Origin: Verrucomicrobiota bacterium
Lineage (GTDB): Bacteria > Verrucomicrobiota > Verrucomicrobiia > Verrucomicrobiales > Akkermansiaceae
Reading direction: 5' to 3'
Length of the DNA: 13,392 nt
NCBI GenBank assembly: GCA_008932955.1
Contig: WBXE01000046.1
Location: 1 to 13,392, forward strand
Made by a program: the position numbers and the translations under genes. Under the pieces are notes generated by a model. It did not search any database. It saw nothing but the letters and a program-made list of their open reading frames with translations, and was not told the origin of the DNA. Shown here piece after piece: positions 1 to 6,016 of this stretch (positions within the stretch are counted from its first letter, which is position 1; the number at the start of each line of letters is the position of its first letter).

Positions 1-693
1 ACTCCTGCGACTGGTGCGGTGGAGCCGGCCGCCAGCCAGCCAGCGTTTGTGCGGCTCGATGAGAACCGCTTCAAGGTGGGGGAGGTCGAATTCAATAAAC
101 AAAGTCGCATCGTGAGTTTTCCGGCGGTTTTCAATCAGCGCGAGGGATTGTTAGAGTATGTGCTGGTTCACGACAAAGGCAAGGTGCACGAATCGTTGCT
201 GCGCACCTCGATCAAGCCCACCCACCTGAACCTCGCGCTCAAGTTGTTGCGCTATCAAACTTCCCCCGAGCTGTTTTCGCTGCGTGACGAAGAGGGGTTT
301 CCCAGCGGCCTGATGCCGCGGGTCGCTCCTGCCGTCAAGGCCGCCGCCAGGGTCGAAATCCGCTTGCTCTGGAAGGATGGCGACACCGCGCATTCCGCCA
401 CGGTCAATGAGTGCATCAACAATAACAAAAATGACAAAGTGATGGCCGCCGGCCCATGGGTCTACGGCGGCTCGGCCGTCTATGACGGCCACTTCGTCGC
501 CGAGATGACCGGCGACGTCATCGCCATCCTGACCAATGAGGCGGCGATTTTCAACTACCCCGGCGATAGCAATCGAGTCGGGGAAAATTATGGCGACTGG
601 TACGTTCTAACCAAGGCGGTGCCCGCCATCGGCACCCCGGTGAGCGTCCAAATTGGCCCGTGGCCACCCGCCGCCGCCGCGCCCAAGCCTTAA
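1..693 (+). CDS. YdjY-domain protein, 5' end outside the window
   Basis: The frame is open to the left edge, so the gene is partial. A GTG at 19 is available but is unlikely to be the true start, because the low-complexity Ala/Pro stretch continues upstream of it in frame. The visible part matches the YdjY pattern seen mainly in Planctomycetes and Verrucomicrobia: a VGEVEFNKQSR start strand, SFPAVFNQREGLLEYVLV, a GKVHESLL segment with the family's Gly-Lys-x-His-Glu, then a hydrophobic helix (LNLALKLL). The second half carries KMAAGPWVYGGSAVYDGHFVAEMTGDV-like strands, written here only as the AGPWVYGGS and GDVIAILTNE blocks, which are also typical. The tail is Pro/Ala rich. The function of the family is unknown. 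Homologues are usually secreted or periplasmic, but the signal peptide would lie outside this window. Family assignment is firm; role is not known. Confidence 0.85.
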   Translation, partial: TPATGAVEPAASQPAFVRLDENRFKVGEVEFNKQSRIVSFPAVFNQREGLLEYVLVHDKGKVHESLLRTSIKPTHLNLALKLLRYQTSPELFSLRDEEGFPSGLMPRVAPAVKAAARVEIRLLWKDGDTAHSATVNECINNNKNDKVMAAGPWVYGGSAVYDGHFVAEMTGDVIAILTNEAAIFNYPGDSNRVGENYGDWYVLTKAVPAIGTPVSVQIGPWPPAAAAPKP

Positions 694-721
694 GCCCCCG
701 ACTAACTTGTGGGCTACAGCA

Positions 722-832
722 TGGTAGGGAGCGACGACCTTACTGTCGTCGAGAGGAAGCAACGCCCATGCACCGAGCCTACGGCACTCATTCATGGGCC
801 GCTCTTCCGCTACCACCACACGAATGTGGTGG
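722..832. repeat. Intergenic palindrome-rich stretch, possible divergent repeat copy
   Basis: The 274 bases between the YdjY gene and the next open frame hold no convincing gene. They begin with TGGTAG (722-727), whose inverse CTACCA lies at 810-815. Inside is a hairpin with CGACGA (732-737) pairing with TCGTCG (746-751). Next to it is a perfect 8-bp stem, CCACCACA (813-820) and TGTGGTGG (825-832), with a four-base loop. The layout of GTAG ends plus a hairpin just inside the left end resembles the 104-bp repeats at 4820 and 13199, but sequence similarity is weak. The 8-bp hairpin could help end transcription of the YdjY gene, though no T-tract follows. Further right, 924-941 resembles the arm of the palindrome at 10123 (15 of 18 bases). 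Confidence 0.35.
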
Positions 833-967
833 CACCTTAGCTCAAGTTGCTCCCAGTTCCACACCCTCCCACCGGGTTCTGCTGCTAAAAGGACAATGGA
901 AGGAGTGGCAACGGCAGCCTGCAACCACTGAATTTGTGATTGTCGATCTGCGGTGAAGCGCTAGAAC

Positions 968-1495
968 GTGTGTCCGATGGGAAGCCGCGCGCCGAATCTC
1001 AATCACGCCGGTCATGTGATGGCATGGCTGGGCGGAGGTCTAACCGCGCTGACGCCGTTTGTGCGTGGCTGGACGGTGGTGTGCGGCGGCGTGGCCACCC
1101 CGCTGCAGGTGTGGCCCGGCAATCTCATCGTCGAGGGGATGGCCGGCGCAATTTTCGCCGTTAGCGGCACGATTCTCGGCGGGTTCTGGTGGTGTGCCGG
1201 CGGCGGCGCTGAATGCCGCGGTGGACGCCTGGCCGCGTACTTGCTAAGCGCGTGGGGACTGGCCGGTTGGCTCGGGTATTTGCTGCCTTGGGTTTATTGG
1301 ACGGGCACGGGCCTGTTGCTGCTAGGCTTGGTGCTTGGGTGGCTGGGTGCGGGGCGCCGCCGCTGCGGGTCCGGCAGTTTGGACGGGCAGCTGCGCCAAG
1401 TTAAGGAGCCACGCCCTCGTTGTCGTGGTTTCAGTGGCCATCAGTGCCTCGTTGGTAAAAATCGTCACTCGCCATCGCAAACAAACCAAAGCTCG
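968..1495 (+). other. Membrane-protein-like open reading segment with no own stop, in frame with the sulfatase gene
   Basis: From GTG 968 (or ATG 977) the frame stays open into the sulfatase-family gene. The first ~140 residues look coding: GC-rich third positions, and about four hydrophobic stretches at residues 20-42, 55-77, 88-107 and 112-128, ending in a basic GRRRCG motif. I do not recognise the family. After residue ~143 the character changes to polar and Arg/His/Ser rich, exactly where the DNA becomes a repeat (1393-1475) shared with intergenic regions. I therefore read this as a separate small membrane protein whose end has been overwritten or joined by repeat DNA, rather than a real N-terminal extension of the sulfatase. 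A single 806-residue protein (968-3388) remains possible. No Shine-Dalgarno site is visible before 968 or 977. Confidence 0.4.
1393..1475 (-). repeat. Dispersed repeat copy bridging two open frames
   Basis: The segment starts with GCGCCAAGTTAAGG (1393-1406) followed by AGCCACGCC. The same block, with two extra bases, is found inverted at 4939-4963. It continues with GTGGTTTCAGTGG (1425-1437) and ends with TGGTAAAAATCG (1453-1464). The last 12-mer is identical to 8719-8730 and is the inverse of the flank at 10116-10127. Those other copies lie between or at the ends of genes, so this stretch is probably intergenic in origin although no stop codon interrupts the frame crossing it. Confidence 0.55.
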
Positions 1496-3388
1496 ATGCG
1501 CAGCCCCGACGCGGCACCGGGAATGCATTGGAACTGGGTGTTTTTCGCCTTGGTTCTGCTGTTCAGTGTGGTGAATGACTGTTTGGTTCTGGGCAAAATG
1601 GACGCCTCACTGGCGGCGACCCTCGCGCTGGTGGTGGTGCGGGTTCTCACCCAAGGGGTGATCGTGACGCTGGTGTGGTATGGGCTGCACCTGTTCGAAT
1701 TGTGGTCGCCACCTGCCACGCGCTGGCTTGGCAGCGCCGCTTTGTGCTTGATCCTGATGGGACTGACCGGCGAAATCAGCATGAACCTGCTGTGGGGTAA
1801 GGGCCTGATCTTGTTTTTCGGCGAGTTGGCCGTCGGCGGAAAATTCGACCTGCTACGTGCAATGGAGGGGGGCGATATCAGGTTTTCGTTAGGCGGCGGC
1901 TTGCAAGTCGCCGCACTCGCGCTGGCGGTGTTAGGTATCTATCTGGGCAGCGCTTGGTTGTCGCGGCGCAGCGGCATGCGGCTGCGCCCGCGGGCCTTGT
2001 TGCTCGCGGCGACGGCCATTTGGCTATTCTTGTTGCTTGAGCAGCGCGGCGAGGCGCACTGGCTCGACCGCGGCGACCACTGGCTGCAGCGCCGCTCCTT
2101 GCTCGTGCACTTGTGTCCTAGCAATTCGACGCCGGGCTGGGTGTCCTTTGCGGTGCGCTTCCGCGAGGTGCCGCGCCCGGCGCCATGGCCGATGCTGCGC
2201 CAGCCAGACATTCATTTGTTGATTGTCGAAACGCTGCGGGCCGATGCCATGTGCCCGGAGAAGATGCCATTTTTAAGCCATTGGCGCGATACCGAGTGCC
2301 AGCCGCTGCAGGCGACATTTTCCGCATCCAACGCCACCCATCTGTCGTGGTTCGCGCTGTTGAGTGGCAAACCCGCGGTGTTTTGGGAAAACGACCGCCA
2401 AGCCCAGCGACCGGCGTTGCTGTTAGATATCTTGCACGCGGCGGGCTATCGCAATGAAATCCGTTCGGCCTCGATTTTCGACTACGCGGAAATGGATACC
2501 ACCAATTTCGGGCACGGCGAGGCGACCGATGACATGTTCAACAAACGCGTCAATCCAAGTTGCTGGCCCGCCGATGCGAGTGAGTGTGACCGCTTGGTGC
2601 GCGAGCATTGGCAAAAATCCGTGCTGGCCCGCCCCGCCGGTGCCACCTTCAGGCTCATGGCCGTCGAATCGCCGCATTTCCCGTACTACTGGGCCACGTC
2701 ATTCACTCCGCCGCGTGCCGACTATTATCTTTCCGCCATGCTGCCCTTGCATCCGAGCGAGCGCGACGTTCAGTTGGTTAGAAACCGCTATGTCAACTCG
2801 GTGGCCTGGACCGACGGCCTGCTGCGGGATTACATTACGTTTCTCAAGGCGCATGATCGCTATGACGATGCGATGATCGTCATCACCGGTGATCATGGCG
2901 AGGAGTTCCAAGAACATGGTTACTGGTTTCATGCCACCGGACTGACCCGGGAGCAAACGGCCGTGCCACTGCTCGTCAAGTGGCCCAAGGGTGTCGCGCC
3001 CGGCCCGCCGGTGGCGCAAGCGAGTCACTTGGACATCGTGCCGTCCATCCTGGATGTGTTAGGCTGTCCGCCGGAGCACTTGCAACCGCTCGCCGGGCGC
3101 TCGCTGCGCCACGGTGGCGATGCGACGGTGATGGTAACGACGCATTTCGCTTCGCATAACTGTGAGGGCATGCACTGGCGGCGCAATGGCTACGAGGCAG
3201 CGTTTTCCTGGACCGAAATCTGGGTGCCGGGCATGCCACAACGGCTCTGGCTGGAGCGGCTCACCGGTCCCGAAGGGGACCTGCACTTTGCCACTCCAGA
3301 GGCGGCGCAAGCTGCCCTGAAGCAGTATTTTCCCGATGCGTTGGAGCGCTGGTTCAGCCGCTTTGCACCGGATGTGACCCCACCCTGA
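1496..3388 (+). CDS. Membrane-anchored sulfatase/phosphoethanolamine-transferase-family protein (YejM-like layout)
   Basis: From ATG 1496 the product is 630 residues. It has five predicted membrane helices at about residues 14-32, 39-67, 76-93, 135-156 and 165-182, then a periplasmic alkaline-phosphatase-superfamily domain from about 235. The metal site looks complete: E245 and nucleophile-position T246 in IVETLRAD, D466-H467 in ITGDHGEEF, and H479 in WFHATG. A Thr instead of the Cys/Ser of CxPxR points to a phospho-transferase or phosphatase-like enzyme of the EptA/LtaS/YejM type rather than a true sulfatase. Five helices plus this domain is the known layout of YejM/PbgA. I chose 1496 because the five-helix core begins right after it and because the DNA just upstream is a dispersed repeat. 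The frame can extend to 968. A role in modifying or sensing envelope lipid or glycan is inferred; the substrate cannot be told from sequence. Confidence 0.82.
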   Translation: MRSPDAAPGMHWNWVFFALVLLFSVVNDCLVLGKMDASLAATLALVVVRVLTQGVIVTLVWYGLHLFELWSPPATRWLGSAALCLILMGLTGEISMNLLWGKGLILFFGELAVGGKFDLLRAMEGGDIRFSLGGGLQVAALALAVLGIYLGSAWLSRRSGMRLRPRALLLAATAIWLFLLLEQRGEAHWLDRGDHWLQRRSLLVHLCPSNSTPGWVSFAVRFREVPRPAPWPMLRQPDIHLLIVETLRADAMCPEKMPFLSHWRDTECQPLQATFSASNATHLSWFALLSGKPAVFWENDRQAQRPALLLDILHAAGYRNEIRSASIFDYAEMDTTNFGHGEATDDMFNKRVNPSCWPADASECDRLVREHWQKSVLARPAGATFRLMAVESPHFPYYWATSFTPPRADYYLSAMLPLHPSERDVQLVRNRYVNSVAWTDGLLRDYITFLKAHDRYDDAMIVITGDHGEEFQEHGYWFHATGLTREQTAVPLLVKWPKGVAPGPPVAQASHLDIVPSILDVLGCPPEHLQPLAGRSLRHGGDATVMVTTHFASHNCEGMHWRRNGYEAAFSWTEIWVPGMPQRLWLERLTGPEGDLHFATPEAAQAALKQYFPDALERWFSRFAPDVTPP

Positions 3389-3428
3389 GACCGCGCTCGT
3401 TTTGCTAACCATAGAAGGAGAAATAAAC

Positions 3429-3636
3429 CGCAGATGAACGCAGATGAACCGTAATTTCAAGAGGTTTGAACCCGAACTTCAAAGCGGAAATCTGAAATTC
3501 GATCATGAAACCACGGATTACACAGATTTTACGGATTTTTTGGATGTTGATTCTCTCACCATTTGCAGCACAGCAGAAGCTCCAGATCGCCCTTATTTCA
3601 ATCCGTAAAATCCGTTAAATCCGTGGTTTCTTTTTC
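3429..3636. repeat. Long imperfect inverted repeat between two genes
   Basis: The 262-base gap between the sulfatase-family gene and the acyltransferase is filled by repeat-like DNA. It opens with a direct duplication, CGCAGATGAA (3430-3439) and CGCAGATGAA (3440-3449 region). It then holds two inverted arms of 31 bases, 3507-3537 and 3600-3630, which pair with three mismatches and begin GAAACCACGGATT. The arms enclose about 62 bases. The right arm ends GTGGTTTCTTTTT, a stem followed by a T-rich run, so it could act as a terminator on the + strand. Phrases of the CCACGGATTACACAGATT type are familiar as dispersed repeats in many environmental bacterial genomes. The same GTGGTTTCT right end is seen at 5875-5883 and 10205-10213. 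Confidence 0.6.
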
Positions 3637-3650
3637 CCCATCCCAGGCTC

Positions 3651-4796
3651 ATGGAACTCACTCGCAACCCCTTGCCTGACGCCGCCGGCGACGTGCGGCA
3701 GCAGCTGCTGCCGGGCCGGCATTTCACCGCGCTGGACGGGTTCCGCGGGGTGGCGGTGCTGCTGGTGATGCTGAGCCACTTTATCAAAACCGGCGGGGTC
3801 ATCGGCGACCAGCAGCCAGGGCATTTGTTATTGCGCGGTGGGTTTGTGGGAGTGGATATGTTTTTCGTGCTGTCGGGGTTTTTGATCACCGGTATTTTGT
3901 TGGATGCGCCCAAGTCCGGCGCTGGCTACTTCAAGACATTTTACTTGCGCCGGATGCTGCGGATTTTCCCGTTGTACTACGGGGTGTTAGTGCTGGCCTT
4001 TGGGTTTTTCCGTTACCCTGGTGGCGACTCGCCGTGGTGGTTTGTGGGGTTTGCATCGAACCTGGGCGACGCCTACTACGGCCGCTGGTTGCATGCCACC
4101 GACGGGGTGTCCATCGCACATTTCTGGTCGCTCGCGGTGGAGGAGCAGTTCTATCTGATCTGGCCGTTGCTGGTCTATCTGTTACCGCCTCGCCGCTTGG
4201 TCGTGGTTAGCTTGGCGTTGCTCATCATCGCGCCACTCAGCGGAGTGCTGTTTTTTCTAGCGGACAACGGCTTGGGAAGTTATGTGTTCACGCTGAATCG
4301 GTTTCACACCTTGGGCATGGGGGCCCTGCTCGCCGTGGCGTGGCGCCAGCCATGTTACTGGCAGCGCTGTCAGACATGGGCGCTGCCGCTGAGTGTGCTG
4401 ACCGGCTTGCTCACGACGGTGGGCATCATGTACGCACCGCGCTGGGGATTTTTCAGTGCGGCACCCGCGCTGTGGGCACCTTACCTGTGGGGCAGCGTGC
4501 TGGTGCTCAGCATGCGGCCCGCTGGCCGCTTGGCCCGCGGATTGTCCTCGCGATTTTTGGTATTCATCGGCAAAATAAGTTTCGGATTATATGTTTATCA
4601 CTCGTTTTTTGAGAATTGGGCGCGCCAGCATATCTACGAAGCATGGCTGGTGCCGGCGCTGGGTGGCGGGCGGGTCACCGCCTTGCTGGTGTTTGTGCCG
4701 CTCGCTTACGGTCTATCGATCGCCCTCGCCTATCTGAGTTGGCGCTACTTTGAAAAACCCATCCTGGCCTTGAACCGAAAATTCCAATACCGCTGA
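3651..4796 (+). CDS. Acyltransferase-3 family membrane protein (OafA/YrhL type)
   Basis: This 381-residue product carries the hallmark motifs of acyltransferase family 3, integral membrane enzymes that transfer acetyl or other acyl groups to surface sugars. In order: ALDGFRGVAVLLVMLSHF (residues 26-43, with the His taken as catalytic in the family), GVDMFFVLSGFLITG, FYLRRMLRIFPLYY with the conserved Arg pair, FWSLAVEEQFYLIWPLL, GKISFGLYVYH, and SWRYFEKP at the C-terminus. About ten hydrophobic helices are spread through it, and the length is normal for a stand-alone AT3 protein without an SGNH domain. The ATG lies only ~15 bases after the repeat to its left, with no clear ribosome-binding site. 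The acceptor (O-antigen, exopolysaccharide, peptidoglycan or other) cannot be inferred. The neighbouring LpxA and transferase genes agree with an envelope role. Confidence 0.92.
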   Translation: MELTRNPLPDAAGDVRQQLLPGRHFTALDGFRGVAVLLVMLSHFIKTGGVIGDQQPGHLLLRGGFVGVDMFFVLSGFLITGILLDAPKSGAGYFKTFYLRRMLRIFPLYYGVLVLAFGFFRYPGGDSPWWFVGFASNLGDAYYGRWLHATDGVSIAHFWSLAVEEQFYLIWPLLVYLLPPRRLVVVSLALLIIAPLSGVLFFLADNGLGSYVFTLNRFHTLGMGALLAVAWRQPCYWQRCQTWALPLSVLTGLLTTVGIMYAPRWGFFSAAPALWAPYLWGSVLVLSMRPAGRLARGLSSRFLVFIGKISFGLYVYHSFFENWARQHIYEAWLVPALGGGRVTALLVFVPLAYGLSIALAYLSWRYFEKPILALNRKFQYR

Positions 4797-4819
4797 CCCT
4801 AGATGACATGTGATACCTT

Positions 4820-4923
4820 TAGCGGCGCTCTGTCAGCGCCGACGCACATGAGATGACGCTTGGCGGAAACGCGGGTTTATTGGCGGTTCATGAGCAGCGA
4901 CGGTCATCGACACGCCGCTACAA
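4820..4923. repeat. 104-bp dispersed repeat with inverted ends, copy A
   Basis: The element has ends TAGCGGCG (4820-4827) and CGCCGCTA (4913-4920), a perfect 8-bp inverted pair. A hairpin lies just inside the left end: GGCGCT, loop CTGTC, AGCGCC. A second copy of exactly the same length lies at 13199-13302. The two share their ends, the internal CGCGGGTT block at the same offset, and the ACAA tail. The middle parts are diverged (roughly two thirds identical when small shifts are allowed, estimated by eye). It encodes nothing. Such short palindrome-ended repeats behave like REP or MITE sequences moved in trans. Confidence 0.65.
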
Positions 4924-4938
4924 CGCGGCAGATATTGT

Positions 4939-4963
4939 GGCGTGGCTCCTTAGCTTGACGCGC
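4939..4963 (-). repeat. Short dispersed motif, inverted copy
   Basis: Read on the - strand this 25-base block starts GCGCGTCAAGCTAAGGAG and ends CCACGCC. It matches 1393-1415 except for a two-base indel and one substitution. Its first half matches the ends of the element at 10075-10275. It is one of four recognisable copies of a GCGC(GT)CAAGYTAAGG motif in the window. Confidence 0.5.
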
Positions 4964-4985
4964 AAGGCCGCCGGGCGCTAGCCTC

Positions 4986-5003
4986 GCGGGGTAGCCACCC
5001 CGC
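4986..5003 (+). other. Stem-loop directly upstream of lpxA
   Basis: GCGGGGT (4986-4992) and ACCCCGC (4997-5003) form a perfect 7-bp GC-rich stem with an AGCC loop, ending nine bases before the lpxA ATG. There is no Shine-Dalgarno sequence in this leader, so the stem occupies the place where the ribosome would load. It could damp lpxA translation, stop transcription coming from the left, or simply be part of the repeat cluster at 4820-4963. Confidence 0.35.
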
Positions 5004-5012
5004 CAATCCTGC

Positions 5013-5804
5013 ATGACCCTCCATCCCAGCGCTCTGATCTCGCCTGAAGCTCAATTAGCCGATGATGTGGAGGTCGGGCCGTTTGCGGTCATCGAGGGGT
5101 CAGTGCAGCTGGCGGCAGGGGTGAAGATTGGCGGACACGCCTGGCTGTGCGGCGACACTTCGATAGGCGAGGGCAGCAGCATTGGTTGGGGTAGCGTGAT
5201 CGGTGCCAATCCTCAGGATCTGGGGTTCGACCCGGCACTGCGCTCCGGAGTGCGGATCGGCGCTCGCAACCAAATCCGCGAGTACGTGACGATCCATCGC
5301 AGCTCGCAAGCCGGCGGCCACACGACCCTGGGCGAGGGGAATTATTTGATGACCGGGGTGCATGTAGGCCACGATTCGCAAATCGGGGATGGCAATGTGC
5401 TTGCCAATAACGTGATGTTTGGCGGTCACGTGCGTCTTGGCAACCGGGCGTTCCTCGGCGGCGGCGGCGGCTATCACCAATTTCTCCATATCGGCGATTT
5501 GGCGATGGTTCAAGGCAATGCCGTCGTCAGCCAGGATGTGCCACCGTATTGCGTCGCCTACGGCAAAAACCATTTGGCCGGCCTCAATACGGTGGGTTTG
5601 CGCCGCGCCGGCTTGGATGCCGCCGCCCGCGCCGAGATTAAAAAAGTCTACGGCTTGTTGTTTGGCTCCGGCCTGACGCTCAACAGGGCGCTGGAGGCCG
5701 CCGCCGCGATGGATTGGAGCCCGGCCGCCAAGCTATTGTTAGATTCGGTGGCCAAGCCGTCGCGCAAAGGGGTTATCACAGAAAGGAAAAAGGGAACGGT
5801 ATGA
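5013..5804 (+). CDS. lpxA: UDP-N-acetylglucosamine acyltransferase LpxA
   Basis: LpxA carries out the first step of lipid A synthesis: it moves a 3-hydroxyacyl chain from acyl carrier protein to the 3-OH of UDP-GlcNAc in the cytoplasm. The 263-residue product has the family's left-handed beta-helix of hexapeptide repeats (residues ~1-185; VGPFAVIEG, IGEGSSIG and many more) and the diagnostic ANPQDL, REYVTIHR, GGHV, HQF, DVPPY and GLNTVGLRR blocks. His117, His120, His139 and His155 line up with E. coli His122, His125 (catalytic base), His144 and His160. Gly168 falls where E. coli has Gly173, the residue that sets acceptance of long (C14) chains, so a long acyl donor is plausible. The short alpha-helical C-terminal domain is present. 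The gene is flanked by repeats on both sides and has no lpxD, fabZ or lpxB next to it, unlike the classical proteobacterial cluster. Confidence 0.93.
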   Translation: MTLHPSALISPEAQLADDVEVGPFAVIEGSVQLAAGVKIGGHAWLCGDTSIGEGSSIGWGSVIGANPQDLGFDPALRSGVRIGARNQIREYVTIHRSSQAGGHTTLGEGNYLMTGVHVGHDSQIGDGNVLANNVMFGGHVRLGNRAFLGGGGGYHQFLHIGDLAMVQGNAVVSQDVPPYCVAYGKNHLAGLNTVGLRRAGLDAAARAEIKKVYGLLFGSGLTLNRALEAAAAMDWSPAAKLLLDSVAKPSRKGVITERKKGTV

Positions 5805-5817
5805 GCGCCGTTTTTAT

Positions 5818-5884
5818 ACCACAACCGAGCGCAGCGAGATAGCCTGACTGTCAGTCAAGCTCGCTTCGCTCGGTTGTGGTTTCT
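5818..5884 (+). terminator. Strong hairpin after lpxA, probable terminator and repeat-family member
   Basis: Arms 5818-5838 and 5860-5880 (21 bases, starting ACCACAACCGAGCG) pair with a single mismatch. The 21-base loop holds another palindrome, TGACTG-T-CAGTCA (5845-5857). The structure begins 13 bases after the lpxA stop and is followed by TTTCT, so termination is likely though the T-run is short. Its outer flanks, TTTTTATACCAC on the left and GTGGTTTCT on the right, are nearly the same as those of the unrelated-stem palindrome at 10123-10209. It therefore also belongs to the repeat layer of this window. Confidence 0.6.
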
Positions 5885-6016
5885 ATCGTCCTTTCTGGGT
5901 TATTGCCCGCGGCTGGGCGATTTGGGGGACTCGGCAGACAACGCGCTGGACAGGGCCACCTTCCGCCGCCACTCTGCGCCATCCTGTGCCCGCCCTGCGG
6001 CCTAGGTGCACTCTCC

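Noticed and set aside
660..956. 98-codon + strand open frame in the gap after the YdjY gene
   Set aside because: It begins in the coding end of the YdjY gene in another frame, crosses hairpins and repeat remnants, and its residues look like non-coding translation.
3413..3455. AAGGAG site followed by ATG 3434, a six-codon mini-ORF before the acyltransferase
   Set aside because: The ATG belongs to the repeated CGCAGATGAA unit and the ORF stops after six codons; coincidence with a repeat is the simpler reading.
5876..6016. Upstream GTG start for the LptF/LptG-type gene
   Set aside because: The GTG lies within the right arm of the hairpin after lpxA, and the 47 residues it would add are Gly/Pro/Arg rich without family similarity. 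ATG 6017 begins a proper hydrophobic N-terminus.
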